From the NCBI GenBank assembly GCA_021794095.1, contig JAJYRN010000001.1:310001-374000 (forward strand): DNA of 64,000 bases, in the 5' to 3' direction. A program made the translations under genes and the position numbers. Position 1 is the stretch's first letter. Each line of letters starts with the position of its first letter. Below are positions 7,840 through 16,968 of this stretch, piece after piece. Source of the DNA: Acidobacteriota bacterium (lineage in GTDB: Bacteria; Acidobacteriota; Holophagae; Holophagales; Holophagaceae). Under the pieces are notes generated by a model that was not told the DNA's origin, did no database searches, and was given only the letters and a program-made list of their open reading frames with translations.

Positions 7840-9210
7840 ATGGTCGCCATCCGAACCAAGCCTGATCCCCAGATCTACACCTTCCCCGGCTTCGGGTCCG
7901 AGAAGTTCCCGAACCTGATGCTCCGCGGCGCGGGCGACCTGGACAACTGGCACCTCAAGGTCTACGAGCAGAAGCACGAAGGCTACGTGGCCATGAAGAA
8001 GGCCCTCCAGATGGAGCCCGTGGCCGTGACCGATGAGATGAAGGCCTCGGGCCTCCGAGGCCGCGGCGGCGCGGGTTTCCCGGCCGGCCTGAAATGGTCC
8101 TTCATGCCCAAGGACTCGCCCGAGCGGACATTCACCCGCTACCTGGTGTGCAACGGTGACGAGGGCGAGCCCGGCACCTTCAAGGACCGCGTCATCCTCG
8201 AATACAACCCCCACCAGCTCATCGAAGGCATGATCATCGGCGGCTGGGCCATGCAGTGCCAGCTCGGCTTCGTCTACATCCGGGGCGAGTTCCTCTGGCT
8301 CATCGAGAAGCTGGAGGCCGCCATCCAGCAGGCCCGCGACGCCGGTTACCTCGGCAAGAACATCCTGGGCACGGGCTGGGACTACGACATCATCGTCCAC
8401 CGCGGCGCCGGGGCCTACATCTGCGGCGAGGAGACGGCCCTGCTGAACTCTCTGGAAGGCCGCCGTGGCGAGCCCCGCGTGAAACCGCCCTTCCCGGCCG
8501 CCAAGGGCGCCTTCGGCCAGCCCACCACCATCAACAATGTGGAGACCCTGGCCGCCGTACCTCCCATCCTCCGTATGGGCGGCGCCGAATACACCAAGAT
8601 CGGCTCCCCGAAGAACAGCGGCACCCGCATCTTCGGCGTGAGCGGCCATGTGAAGCGCCCCGGTATCTACGAGCTACCCATGGGCACGCCCCTGAACTTC
8701 CTGGTGGAGGAACTGGCGGGCGGCTCCGGCACAGGCCGGAAGATCAAGGCCATCATTCCCGGCGGCTCCAGCTGCCCCATGCTGGACGAGAAGGATTTCG
8801 ACGTCCCCATGGACTTCGACAACCTGAAGGCCCGGGGCTCCATGGGCGGATCCGGCGGTGTCATCGTCATGGACGAGAGCGTCTGCATCGTGCAGGCCAC
8901 CCTGCGCCTCATCCGCTTCTACGCCCACGAGAGCTGCGGCCAGTGCACCCCCTGCCGCGAAGGCTGCAACTGGATGGAGATGGTCCTCTACCGCATCGAG
9001 CACGGCGAGGGCCGCATGGAGGACCTCGATCTGCTGGCTGGCCTCACCCCGCGCATCGGCCTGCGCACCCTCTGTCCCCTGGGCGATGCCGCCTGCGGCC
9101 CCATGGACTCGGCCCTCCAGAAGTTCCGGCACGAGTTCGAACACCACATCACCCACAAGACTTGCTATGCCCAGGGCTCGCGGCTGCTGTCCAAGGCGGG
9201 TGCGCACTAG
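7840..9210 (+). CDS. nuoF: NADH-quinone oxidoreductase subunit F
   Basis: The 51-kDa-type subunit that binds NADH and FMN, 456 residues. Visible marks are the FMN/NADH glycine-rich GLRGRGGAGFPAGLKW, the GAYICGEETALLNSLEG region and the N3 [4Fe-4S] ligands ESCGQCTPCREGCNW with a distal cysteine in LRTLCPLGDAACGP. With NuoE it forms the electron-input module. The gene is followed by a strong hairpin, so the transcript ends here and nuoG onward must lie elsewhere. Confidence 0.96.
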   Translation: MVAIRTKPDPQIYTFPGFGSEKFPNLMLRGAGDLDNWHLKVYEQKHEGYVAMKKALQMEPVAVTDEMKASGLRGRGGAGFPAGLKWSFMPKDSPERTFTRYLVCNGDEGEPGTFKDRVILEYNPHQLIEGMIIGGWAMQCQLGFVYIRGEFLWLIEKLEAAIQQARDAGYLGKNILGTGWDYDIIVHRGAGAYICGEETALLNSLEGRRGEPRVKPPFPAAKGAFGQPTTINNVETLAAVPPILRMGGAEYTKIGSPKNSGTRIFGVSGHVKRPGIYELPMGTPLNFLVEELAGGSGTGRKIKAIIPGGSSCPMLDEKDFDVPMDFDNLKARGSMGGSGGVIVMDESVCIVQATLRLIRFYAHESCGQCTPCREGCNWMEMVLYRIEHGEGRMEDLDLLAGLTPRIGLRTLCPLGDAACGPMDSALQKFRHEFEHHITHKTCYAQGSRLLSKAGAH

Positions 9211-9227
9211 CCTCCGCCGTTCCGAAC

Positions 9228-9263
9228 CCACGAAAACGGGCGCCGCGGCGCCCGTTTTCGTGG
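9228..9263. terminator. hairpin terminator after nuoF
   Basis: A perfect 17-bp inverted repeat: CCACGAAAACGGGCGCC at 9228-9244 pairs with 9247-9263 around a two-base centre. The left arm supplies AAAA and the right arm TTTT, so it can serve the nuo transcript and the convergent gene at 9278. Confidence 0.8.
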
Positions 9264-9277
9264 TGGAGAAGCGCGCC

Positions 9278-9775
9278 TCAGCGCCCGAAGGTCATGGTGT
9301 AGGTCAGGGGCTTGGGGATCTTCGGACTGGTCACCGTGACAAGCAGGGTGAGCGTCTTGCCGTCGGGGCTGAGGTGGAAGACGTTGGTCCGGTGGCCCTC
9401 GTCATTCTGGAAGGTCTGGATGAGCTGGTTCCCCTGCACGTGGGCCGCCACCATGAACTTCTCGCCATCCTCGCGGGTCCAGGGCGCCTCCTGGCCGTTG
9501 CCCGGCATGAGGATGGGGTTCCGGTCATCGAGCTTGACGGACACCTGCTGGGGCGTGATGGAGAGGGTGAGCTTCTGGTAGGCCGGATTGACGTTGGAGA
9601 GCTTGTAGCGGGCGATGGGGCGGGTGATGAAGTTCATGTCCGCGGTGCAGGCCTGGATGGCGGCATGGATGTCGTCCATCCCGGTGCGGTGCCAGAGACC
9701 ATCGAGGCTCTGCGCCTGCGCAGACAGGGAGAAGGCCACAAGGGCCGGAAGGACGAGGGACTTCAGCAGTCGCAT
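9278..9775 (-). CDS. secreted protein of unknown function
   Basis: A 165-residue protein starting at the ATG at 9775 with a clear signal peptide (MRLLKSLVLPALVAFSLSAQAQ). The mature part looks like a small beta-rich domain with SLDGLWHRTGMDDIHAAI near the start and repeated amphipathic strands such as QKLTLSITPQQVSVKLDD and TKTLTLLVTVTS-like segments near the end, reminiscent of lipocalin-like proteins, but I recognise no family. It is a single gene between the nuoF terminator and argF, exported to the periplasm. Confidence 0.7.
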   Translation of the reverse strand: MRLLKSLVLPALVAFSLSAQAQSLDGLWHRTGMDDIHAAIQACTADMNFITRPIARYKLSNVNPAYQKLTLSITPQQVSVKLDDRNPILMPGNGQEAPWTREDGEKFMVAAHVQGNQLIQTFQNDEGHRTNVFHLSPDGKTLTLLVTVTSPKIPKPLTYTMTFGR

Positions 9776-9826
9776 GGAGGCTCCGTTCGGGATGGGTGGA
9801 ATCACCATAGCATTGCCTGACGCAGA

Positions 9827-9848
9827 AAGGGCCCCATCCAGGGCCCTT
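9827..9848 (-). terminator. possible terminator after argF
   Basis: AAGGGCCC at 9827-9834 pairs with GGGCCCTT at 9841-9848 around a six-base loop. On the minus strand the hairpin is followed by a short T-rich run, 23 bases past the argF stop. Confidence 0.5.
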
Positions 9849-9870
9849 CCTCCGGGTAGAGGGAACGGCC

Positions 9871-10863
9871 TCACCCGAGGGTGGCGACCATCACGGCCTT
9901 GATGGTGTGCATGCGGTTCTCGGCTTCGTCGAAGACCACGCTGTGGCGGCTGCGGAACACCTCGTCGGTGACTTCGCGGATGTCGTGGCCCTTCTCCTTC
10001 ATCTCCTTGGCCAGCTTGGTCTCGAAGTCGTGGAAGGCGGGCAGGCAGTGGAGGAACTTCACGTCGGGGTTGCCGGTCTTCTGGATCATCTCCAGGGTGA
10101 CCTTGAAGGGGGTGAGCAGCTTCACGCGCTCGGGGATCTGATCCTCCTCGCCCATGCTGGCCCACACGTCGGTGTAGATCGCGTCGGCGCCTTTCACGGC
10201 GGCGTCCACATCATCCGACACCTCGATCACGGCGCCGGTCTCCGCCCCGGCCCTGCGCGCGGCCTCCAGCACCTTCGGATCCGGCACCAGGGCCTTGGGG
10301 CCCAGGGCCACCATGTGCATGCCGGTCTTGGCGGCGCCGTACATCAGGGCGTAGCTCATGTTGTTGCGGATATCACCGCAGAAGACCAGCTTCATCTTGT
10401 GGAGCGGTTTGGCGACATGCTCCTCGAGGGTGAGGAAGTCCGCCAGGATCTGCGTCGGGTGGTCCGTGTCGGTCAGGCCGTTCCACACGGGCACGCCGCT
10501 GTGCTTCGCCAGGGCCTCGACGATCTCCTGCTTGTAGCCCCGGTATTCGATGCCATCGTAGAAGCGGCCCAGCACCTTGGCGCTGTCCTCGATGGATTCC
10601 TTCTTGCCCACCTGGGAGCTGGCGGAATCCAGGAAGGTGACGTGGGCGCCCTCTTCGAGCGCGCCGACTTCGAAGGCGCAGCGGGTGCGGGTGCTGGTCT
10701 TCTCGAAGAGCAGCACGATGTTCTTGCCCTTGAGCAGGTCGTTAAATACCCCCATGCGCTTCTTGGCCTTCAGATCCCGGGACAGGTCCAGGAGGTAGCG
10801 CACCTCCAGCGGGGTGAAGTCCATCAGGGTGAGAAAACTGCGACCCTTGAGGTTGACGGCCAT
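9871..10863 (-). CDS. argF: ornithine carbamoyltransferase
   Basis: Makes citrulline from ornithine and carbamoyl phosphate in arginine synthesis. 330 residues, the family's usual length. Carbamoyl-phosphate site [16 protein letters not shown] near residue 55, the [15 protein letters not shown] motif near residue 134, and the ornithine-site motif [10 protein letters not shown] near residue 272 are all present. It stands alone here, without other arg genes. A TACTCT hexamer upstream on the minus strand may be its -10 box. Confidence 0.95.
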   Translation of the reverse strand: MAVNLKGRSFLTLMDFTPLEVRYLLDLSRDLKAKKRMGVFNDLLKGKNIVLLFEKTSTRTRCAFEVGALEEGAHVTFLDSASSQVGKKESIEDSAKVLGRFYDGIEYRGYKQEIVEALAKHSGVPVWNGLTDTDHPTQILADFLTLEEHVAKPLHKMKLVFCGDIRNNMSYALMYGAAKTGMHMVALGPKALVPDPKVLEAARRAGAETGAVIEVSDDVDAAVKGADAIYTDVWASMGEEDQIPERVKLLTPFKVTLEMIQKTGNPDVKFLHCLPAFHDFETKLAKEMKEKGHDIREVTDEVFRSRHSVVFDEAENRMHTIKAVMVATLG

Positions 10864-10972
10864 GGAAGCCTCCCGATCTCGATGAAACCTCAGAGTATGC
10901 CCAGCTCATAAATCCAGGGAGCTGAAAGAGGCCCCCGTAGCAGGGGTTTGACAGTCTGTCAGCAAGGGTTCG

Positions 10973-12517
10973 TCAGAGGGCAAGGCCAAGCAGAGGAGGC
11001 TGTAGCTGAACCGGCTCATTCCGAGTCGAACCTATCCAATCCTTCAGGCCGCTTTCATCTATCACGAACATCGGAATCGGCAGGCGGATGAGTGCTTTAG
11101 GCTCGACCTTGATGGCGCCTCCCCCATAGCTCTTCCCCACCTGGATGAGCCCCTGCAATGTGGCAGGGTGGTTGAGCGCTTTCCAAAGGCAGTCGAGGAA
11201 GGCCGGATCCCGGTGCCTTGGGTACAGGCATAGAAACCCCGTGAGAGGAACCACGCCTACCTCGTTCCTGATAAATCGGGTGTGCCGACGGCCCAGGTAA
11301 GAGAAGAGAAAGGGGGGCGGGGTCCGAGACTCCATCTTGTACCAGGGATTGCGCATGGAGATGAGAGCGCGCGATGGAAGTCCCTGTGCTTCCCCCTCTT
11401 TTAAGTAGTCCTGAACGGTCTTCGGGAAGAGATATTGCTCTCGTCCATCTAGGGCAAGCAAGTACGTCGGTACTCCAGCCGCTTCTAGAGCTTCAAGGTC
11501 GGTGGAGCGTACAGCCTCTGACTTCACATCCCGCGTCTTCCCAACGGCCCGAACCAGGAGGTCATCGGGGATTCCCAAGGCTTGTGCCCTGCCATGGGTC
11601 ATAAAGAAAAAGTCATTTGCGCCTGTGGCGATACCACGAAGCGTGGTGGCAAAATGAGAGAGGGGAATAACCTCCTCCTGGTCGGCCCTGGGAGCCCTCC
11701 CAACACCTCGCTCCACGGCCTCGACGAGGGGGAGGCTTACCACCTCGAAAGATTCGAGGCCGACGAGGGGAAGCCCCTGCTCAACCCACTGGTCGAAAGC
11801 CGCGGTTCCTGGTTCCAGACAAGTAGCCTGAAGCATGGACTCCGTCGGGGGGAGGTTCGAGATGAGCAAGACCAGGGGGTTCGTGTCTACACCAGGAAAT
11901 GGCGTAGCTGCTGGGGCGAACCGCACCACGGCGTGGATCCGGTAGGTTCTGTTGATCCATTGCCAGAGGGTGCGTGCGAATACGCCTTCTGCGACATCCG
12001 AAGGAACGATGAATGCCAACTGTTGGCCCGGATGGAGCAGGCTGAGGGCGTGGATCAGGAAAAAGACATGCAGCCCGGCGCGGCCATCGATGCGAAGTCC
12101 GGCTTGGGCCGCCAGGATCCGCAACCGGGCTTTATCTTCAGAAGACAGACGATGATGGCGCACATAGGGCGGGTTGGACACAATCCCCATGGGTTTTGGA
12201 AGAGTGGAGACCGTGAGGAAATCCACCGGTTCCACCCCCGCCAATTGAGCTTCCGTCAGCCCATTCTCCCTGGCTTCAGCGAGTGGCCCTGCGTGCGGCT
12301 CACACCCGAGGTAAGCCCTCCCGAGATCGAGATCGGGCCGGAGGCCGTGAAGGCCATTCCCGAAAGCAGCGGCTCCCACACCAGCATCGTAGATTGAATC
12401 GCCTCGGTTCAGGGCAAAGCGCACCATGGGCCGAGCAACCCAGGAGGGCGTCCAGAATTGGCCTTTGTCGCGGAGCCGCTCCCTGGCCTGCCACCTCGGG
12501 TTTTGTTCCTTCTGCAT
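10973..12517 (-). CDS. type II N6-adenine DNA methyltransferase
   Basis: A 514-residue methylase that should protect host DNA by adenine-N6 methylation. Near the N-terminus KGQFWTPSWVARPMVRFAL and the SAM-binding motif DAGVGAAAFGNG are visible, then the catalytic motif IV as SNPPYVRHHRL (about residue 115). The order, SAM motif before NPPY and a long C-terminal half for target recognition, fits the gamma-type M.TaqI/Eco57I-like enzymes. It is divergent from a small HTH regulator and a nuclease-like gene, the usual layout of C-protein-controlled restriction-modification systems. Its G+C is lower than the surrounding genes, consistent with transfer. Confidence 0.88.
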   Translation of the reverse strand: MQKEQNPRWQARERLRDKGQFWTPSWVARPMVRFALNRGDSIYDAGVGAAAFGNGLHGLRPDLDLGRAYLGCEPHAGPLAEARENGLTEAQLAGVEPVDFLTVSTLPKPMGIVSNPPYVRHHRLSSEDKARLRILAAQAGLRIDGRAGLHVFFLIHALSLLHPGQQLAFIVPSDVAEGVFARTLWQWINRTYRIHAVVRFAPAATPFPGVDTNPLVLLISNLPPTESMLQATCLEPGTAAFDQWVEQGLPLVGLESFEVVSLPLVEAVERGVGRAPRADQEEVIPLSHFATTLRGIATGANDFFFMTHGRAQALGIPDDLLVRAVGKTRDVKSEAVRSTDLEALEAAGVPTYLLALDGREQYLFPKTVQDYLKEGEAQGLPSRALISMRNPWYKMESRTPPPFLFSYLGRRHTRFIRNEVGVVPLTGFLCLYPRHRDPAFLDCLWKALNHPATLQGLIQVGKSYGGGAIKVEPKALIRLPIPMFVIDESGLKDWIGSTRNEPVQLQPPLLGLAL

Positions 12518-12613
12518 GGTGCGGATCCCGTCATCAACTTGGCTGATCGTCTATGGGCATCTGAACTGCCTGGTCATAGTTTCATCCATACACTCGAGTG
12601 GCCAGGGTGATTT
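12518..12613. promoter_or_regulatory. divergent control region of the restriction-modification cassette
   Basis: This 96-base spacer separates the methylase ATG from the controller TTG. It holds a perfect 10-bp palindrome CACTCGAGTG at 12591-12600, 13 bases before the controller start, and a looser CTATG...CATAG dyad at 12551-12579. C proteins bind dyads of this kind (C-boxes) next to their own start, so one of these is the probable operator. Which one is inference. Confidence 0.5.
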
Positions 12614-12832
12614 TTGAGCAAAAGTGACCTGAAGAAATCATTGGGCATCCGCATCCGATCCATTCGATCGGATCAAGGCTTGACGCAAGAGGAGCTTGCC
12701 CACAATTCAGGGCTCCACGTCACCTATCTATCCATGATCGAGCACGGGAAGCGGAACCCGTCGCTGCAGGTCCTCCAAGGTGTAGCCAAGGGCTTGAAGA
12801 TCTCCCTCTCAACGTTGCTCGAAGGGCTATGA
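12614..12832 (+). CDS. restriction-modification controller (C) protein, XRE-type HTH
   Basis: A 72-residue single-domain helix-turn-helix protein: the HTH covers LTQEELAHNSGLHVTYLSMIEHG, split in the middle by the turn, about residues 23-45. Its size and position just upstream of the nuclease gene and divergent from the methylase match controller proteins such as C.PvuII, which delay nuclease expression until the host is methylated. The start is a TTG at 12614. The stop codon is one base from the nuclease ATG, so the two are translationally linked. Confidence 0.85.
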   Translation: MSKSDLKKSLGIRIRSIRSDQGLTQEELAHNSGLHVTYLSMIEHGKRNPSLQVLQGVAKGLKISLSTLLEGL

Positions 12833-12833
12833 C

Positions 12834-13730
12834 ATGGCCAAGGGCAAGGGCAGAGGCCTTGATTTCGAGCATCGTTTTCGAACCAGCCGATGGGCAGAGG
12901 ATCTTCTTCAGGATGCGCTGAACAGATCCGGCAGGTTCCTCTGTTTCAAGCTGGGGCTATCCCAGGTTGCCGTGGATAACCGGCCCGATCCGGGAGATGC
13001 CACATTCAAGGAGCCCGATTTGGTGATCTTCCATCCCCAGGATCTCACCGGGGAGGAGCGCCAGTGGCTTGAGCAGACCGACCTGACCCAGATGCTCCCA
13101 AGGAATTTATTGGGAGACCCGTTTGTTCGTGTATTGCTGGCCAAGGCCCGGTGCGCCATCGAGGTGGAATTCTCCCCTTACAAGGCCTCAGAAATGAAGG
13201 ATCGCGCCTGGATCCCCAAACATCCTGACGACCTTCTCAGGCGACCCCGCAAGCACGCCAACCCACCAACAGCACCCAACATCTGGGTGAAGCTGGAAGA
13301 TCTGCCCAGGCTTCGGGCATGGGAACGCGCCTTCAACATCCCCATTATCGTGGCCCATCTGTTCGATCAGGAAGCTTTCGCAGTGCCGTTGGCGACCTTG
13401 ATTCATCTGGAAGCCCATTGGCCCGACAGTGCCGAAGAGGCGGTACACCTTCAGCTGACAACTGGAATTTTCAGGAAGATTCAATCCTACGACCGAGTGG
13501 ATGCACAGGGGGCTGGGGAGACCAAGGTTGTATTCGTGGTCAGTCCTGCCGCAGCCCAGCTGGTGGGCACCTTGACTGGCGTGGCGGTGACTGCCCAGAT
13601 CGGCTTGAGTTCGTCTAAGAAATACGTGGCCCATGTGCTGTTCCAAGGCGGAACCCTGACCTTTTCAGATACCTTCCTGGATTTCCTGTCGGCCCGACAC
13701 GCGCTAGATTCAAAACCTTTGACCCCTTGA
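12834..13730 (+). CDS. probable type II restriction endonuclease
   Basis: A 298-residue protein identified mainly by position, between a C protein and no other gene, divergent from the adenine methylase. A PD-(D/E)XK-like pattern can be read: KEPDLVIFHPQDL (about residues 61-73) followed by CAIEVEFSPYKASEMKDR (about 105-122), where the acidic pair and a lysine could bind metal. I do not recognise the exact family; AccI-like or BsuBI/PstI-like enzymes are candidates. Target sequence cannot be read from the protein. Composition is lower in G+C than the neighbours. Confidence 0.7.
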   Translation: MAKGKGRGLDFEHRFRTSRWAEDLLQDALNRSGRFLCFKLGLSQVAVDNRPDPGDATFKEPDLVIFHPQDLTGEERQWLEQTDLTQMLPRNLLGDPFVRVLLAKARCAIEVEFSPYKASEMKDRAWIPKHPDDLLRRPRKHANPPTAPNIWVKLEDLPRLRAWERAFNIPIIVAHLFDQEAFAVPLATLIHLEAHWPDSAEEAVHLQLTTGIFRKIQSYDRVDAQGAGETKVVFVVSPAAAQLVGTLTGVAVTAQIGLSSSKKYVAHVLFQGGTLTFSDTFLDFLSARHALDSKPLTP

Positions 13731-13955
13731 GGGTTTCAACCAGGCTGGTCCAGGCGAGTCGGTATCCGGAGGGCATCCACCGGCAGCAGTTGTTGGTCAC
13801 GGCCTTGCGGCTCCATCGCGTCGGGAACAGGAAGCATCTGGCACCCTCCATCCGGCCGCCCACCTTCTCTCTGGCATCCAGAAGGAATGGACGTATAGTC
13901 ATGCCCACCGATTCCATCCGTTCCTGTACGTGTGCTGGGTCGGCAGGAGGCATGC

Positions 13956-14384
13956 ATGCGGTCCCTGAAGCAGCTGATTGACGGCAAGAAATCCCTGGTG
14001 GCCGTGGGGCCGGGCGACTCGGTGTACCAGGCCCTGACGCTGCTCTCCCAGTACGACATCGGCGCGCTGGTGGTGCTGGACCAGGGGAAGCTGGTGGGCA
14101 TCTTCTCCGAACGGGACTATGCCCGGAAGATCATCCTCAAGGGCAAGGCTTCGAAGGACACGCTCGTCCGGGAGATCATGAGCGACAAGGTGAGCTGCGT
14201 CACCCTGGATCAGACGGTGCCTCAGTGCATGGCCCTGATGACCGACAAGCGTGTCCGGCACCTGCCGGTGCTGGATGGTCAGGATCGCGTCCTTGGCATC
14301 CTGTCCATCGGTGATCTGGTGAAGGAGACCATCGCCGACCAGCAGTTCACCATCGAGCAGCTGGTGACCTACATCCAGAACTGA
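13956..14384 (+). CDS. CBS-domain pair protein
   Basis: A 142-residue cytosolic protein consisting of two CBS domains, which usually sense adenine nucleotides or SAM. The first covers VAVGPGDSVYQALTLLSQYDIGALVV, broken here by the GALVVLD strand, and the second begins at VSCVTLDQTVPQCMALM and ends LGILSIGDLVKE. The ATG at 13956 follows a CAGGAGG site; the frame upstream has no better start. It stands alone between the restriction cassette and a convergent GDPD gene. The 225 bases before it show no gene or structure I can support. Confidence 0.88.
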   Translation: MRSLKQLIDGKKSLVAVGPGDSVYQALTLLSQYDIGALVVLDQGKLVGIFSERDYARKIILKGKASKDTLVREIMSDKVSCVTLDQTVPQCMALMTDKRVRHLPVLDGQDRVLGILSIGDLVKETIADQQFTIEQLVTYIQN

Positions 14385-14390
14385 GCCAGC

Positions 14391-15050
14391 TCAGAGCCCA
14401 TCGGCGATGAGCACCGCGGGCGTGAAGGGCAGATCCTTCGCTTCCGCCGGGGTCTTCATGCCCCAGAGGGCGAGGCGGTCCGCATAGGGGGCCCAGAGTT
14501 TCGGATTGGCCTGCACGGCCTTGAGGGGCGGGTGGAACCAGAGGGCCGTGGGCAGGTCGGCCAGCTCCTCCGCCGTGAGGTCCATCGCCTCGTCCATCTC
14601 CCAGAGGAACCCGCAGCGCGCGGCTTCGCAGGCGGCCCAGAGCTGGAGCACCTCGCTGGGCTCGAAGCTGCTGAAGAGCACGCGATCCAGGGCTTCGGCG
14701 GCCTCCACGGCGGCCAGGGCCTGCTGCCAGCCGGGCTCGCCCTTCAGCTCCACGTTGATCAGCTTCGCGGGCAGGTCCAGCACGTCCGCCAGGCGCGGCA
14801 GTAGCTCACCGTTCTTCAGGAGCGGCAGCTCGGCGGCCTTCATCTTCCGCAGGATCCCAGTGCCCTGCGCCGTGCGCCCGAGGTCGTCGTCGTGCAGCAC
14901 CGCGCACACGCCATCGCGGGTGGGCTGCACATCCAGCTCGAAGCCATCCATCCCCGCCGCCAGCGCGGCGCGGAAGGCCTCCATCGAGTTCTCCAGGTGC
15001 GCTGAGGACAGGCCCCGGTGGCCGAGCAGCAGGGAACGGGAAGTGGGCAT
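14391..15050 (-). CDS. glycerophosphodiester phosphodiesterase
   Basis: A 219-residue cytosolic GDPD-family hydrolase that would release glycerol-3-phosphate from glycerophosphodiesters. The catalytic and metal residues are visible: LLGHRGLSSAHLENS near the start, the ELDVQPTRDGVCAVLHDD block with the EXD and HD pairs, and a late NVELKGE strand. It follows the prolyl aminopeptidase gene by 11 bases in a minus-strand run of genes, and converges with the CBS gene. No signal peptide is seen, so it is UgpQ-like rather than GlpQ-like. Confidence 0.9.
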   Translation of the reverse strand: MPTSRSLLLGHRGLSSAHLENSMEAFRAALAAGMDGFELDVQPTRDGVCAVLHDDDLGRTAQGTGILRKMKAAELPLLKNGELLPRLADVLDLPAKLINVELKGEPGWQQALAAVEAAEALDRVLFSSFEPSEVLQLWAACEAARCGFLWEMDEAMDLTAEELADLPTALWFHPPLKAVQANPKLWAPYADRLALWGMKTPAEAKDLPFTPAVLIADGL

Positions 15051-15061
15051 GATGGTTCCTT

Positions 15062-16036
15062 TCAATCCTGGCGGTAACCCGCGAAGCGGTCGGTCGCGGC
15101 CACGAGCGCCCGGGAGACGCCGGGCTCGGTGGCGCTGTGGCCCGCGTCGGGGACGATGACGAGGTCGGCTTCGGGCCAGGCCTGGGAGAGCGCCCAGGCG
15201 CTTTCGATGGGACAGACCATGTCGTATCTTCCCTGGATGATGGCCCCGGGCAGACCCTTCAGCCGGTGCGCATCGCGCAGAAGCTGGGCCTCCTCCAGCC
15301 AGCCCTGATTCAGGAAGTAGTGGCACTCGATGCGCGCGAAGGCCAGCGTGGTGTCGTCCTGGCCATAGGTGGCGATGAAATCGGCATCGGGCAGCAGCTT
15401 GCTGCTCGCGCCTTCCCAGAGGCTCCAGGCCCGGGCGGCGGGCAGGTTCACGGCCGGATCCTCGCTCAGCAGCCGCTTCGCGTAGGCCCGCAGGAAATCC
15501 CCGCGTTCGACCTCGGGGATGGCGTCGCGGTAGGGCTCCCAGGCGTCGGGGAAGACCCGGCTGGCGCCTTCCTGGTAGAGCCAATCCACCTCGCGCTGGC
15601 GAAGGAGGAACACGCCGCGCAGGATCAGCTCCGTTACCCGCTCCCGGTGCGCCTCCGCGTAGGCGAGGCCCAGGGTCGCACCCCAGGAGCCGCCGAACAC
15701 CATCCAGCGCGCAATTCCCAGGTGTTCGCGGATGCGCTCGATGTCGCCCACCAGATCCCAGGTGGTGTTCTCGCGCACCTCGGCATAGGGCGTGCTCTGG
15801 CCACAGCCGCGCTGGTCGAACAGCACGATGCGATATACCTCCGGATCGAAGAAGCGCCGGTGTTTGGCGCTGGTGCCGCCCCCGGGCCCGCCGTGGAGGA
15901 AGACCACGGGCTTGCCCTGCGGGTTGCCGCTCTCCTCCACATAGACCTCGTGCAGCCCCGACACCTTCAGACGGTGGGTCGCAAACGGTTCCAGGGCCGG
16001 GTAGAGCCAGCTGACGGGATCCTTGCGAAGGGTCAT
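15062..16036 (-). CDS. pip: prolyl aminopeptidase (proline iminopeptidase)
   Basis: An alpha/beta hydrolase of 324 residues that removes N-terminal proline from peptides (family S33). The oxyanion region FLHGGPGGGTS, the nucleophile elbow VFGGSWGATLGLAYA, the aspartate in IIQGRYDMVCP and the histidine in VPDAGHSATEP are all in order. The length matches bacterial monomeric Pip. It starts at the ATG at 16036, 11 bases after the EamA transporter gene. Confidence 0.93.
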   Translation of the reverse strand: MTLRKDPVSWLYPALEPFATHRLKVSGLHEVYVEESGNPQGKPVVFLHGGPGGGTSAKHRRFFDPEVYRIVLFDQRGCGQSTPYAEVRENTTWDLVGDIERIREHLGIARWMVFGGSWGATLGLAYAEAHRERVTELILRGVFLLRQREVDWLYQEGASRVFPDAWEPYRDAIPEVERGDFLRAYAKRLLSEDPAVNLPAARAWSLWEGASSKLLPDADFIATYGQDDTTLAFARIECHYFLNQGWLEEAQLLRDAHRLKGLPGAIIQGRYDMVCPIESAWALSQAWPEADLVIVPDAGHSATEPGVSRALVAATDRFAGYRQD

Positions 16037-16047
16037 GCGGGAACCTC

Positions 16048-16935
16048 CTACACGATAAAGAGGGCGGCGGCGCCGGCCAGGGCGAGCGCCGTGCCCAGGA
16101 TGGCATGGACACCCACTTTCTCCTTGAACCCGAAGTGGGCCACGGGCAACAGCAGCACGGGCGACAGCGACATCAGGGTGGCCGCCACGCCCATGGGGGC
16201 CTTGGCGATGGCGACGAGGGAGAGGATCACGCCCAGCACGGGGCCCGTGGCCGCTCCGAGGAGGATGAGGCCGGAGGCGCGGCGATCCTTCAGTCCGGCC
16301 AGGGTGCTGGGGATCCGGCGCCGCAGGCCGAAATAGATCAGCAGGGCGGCCAGTCCTGCGCTCACGCGCACGAGGTTGGCGGAGAAGGGCGAGTAGCCGC
16401 CCGCCAATCCGTAGAGGCTGAAGAGCAGCCCCACCGCCTGGCCCAGCGCCCCGCCGATGCCCAGCCACACGCCCCGCCAGCGGTGCGGATGGACCTCGCG
16501 ATCGCCCTCGCCCCAGACCACCCACGCGATGCCCGCCAGGGTCACCCCCATGGCCAGCAGCCGGGGCAGGCTCAGGCTCTGCTTCAGCCAAATCCAGGCC
16601 AGCAGCACGCTGAAGACCGGCGACAGCGTCATCAGCAGCATGGCAAGGCGGGCGCCGACGAGCAGGAAGGCCTCGAACAGCACCGCATCGCCCAGGGCGA
16701 AGCCGATGAACCCGGACAGCGACAGCCAGCCCAGGCGGGCCGCGCCCGCATGCACCGGAAAGAGGCTGCCGTAGAAAACCAGATGCGCCGCGGCCAGCAT
16801 CACCCACGCCATGAGCAGGCGCAACAGGTTCACGGAGGCCGATCCCACCCGGCGCCCCGCCAGGGTGAAGCACACGCTGTTCAGCGCCCAGGAAACGGAT
16901 GTCAGAAGGGCGGCGGTTTCGCCGACGTAGGGCAT
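16048..16935 (-). CDS. EamA/DMT-family membrane transporter
   Basis: About 295 residues with ten hydrophobic segments arranged as two EamA repeats, typical of drug/metabolite exporters. The first repeat ends in VFSVLLAWIWLKQSLSL and the second starts near VWLGIGGALGQAVGLLFSLYG. I start at the ATG at 16935 (MPYVGETAAL); the frame is open to 16956. Substrate unknown. It is the first of a minus-strand group with pip and the GDPD gene, and a TAGCCT hexamer at 16966-16971 may be its -10 box. Confidence 0.87.
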   Translation of the reverse strand: MPYVGETAALLTSVSWALNSVCFTLAGRRVGSASVNLLRLLMAWVMLAAAHLVFYGSLFPVHAGAARLGWLSLSGFIGFALGDAVLFEAFLLVGARLAMLLMTLSPVFSVLLAWIWLKQSLSLPRLLAMGVTLAGIAWVVWGEGDREVHPHRWRGVWLGIGGALGQAVGLLFSLYGLAGGYSPFSANLVRVSAGLAALLIYFGLRRRIPSTLAGLKDRRASGLILLGAATGPVLGVILSLVAIAKAPMGVAATLMSLSPVLLLPVAHFGFKEKVGVHAILGTALALAGAAALFIV

Positions 16936-16968
16936 GGCAGGCTCCGGCCCAACCATCTTGTCACGAGG

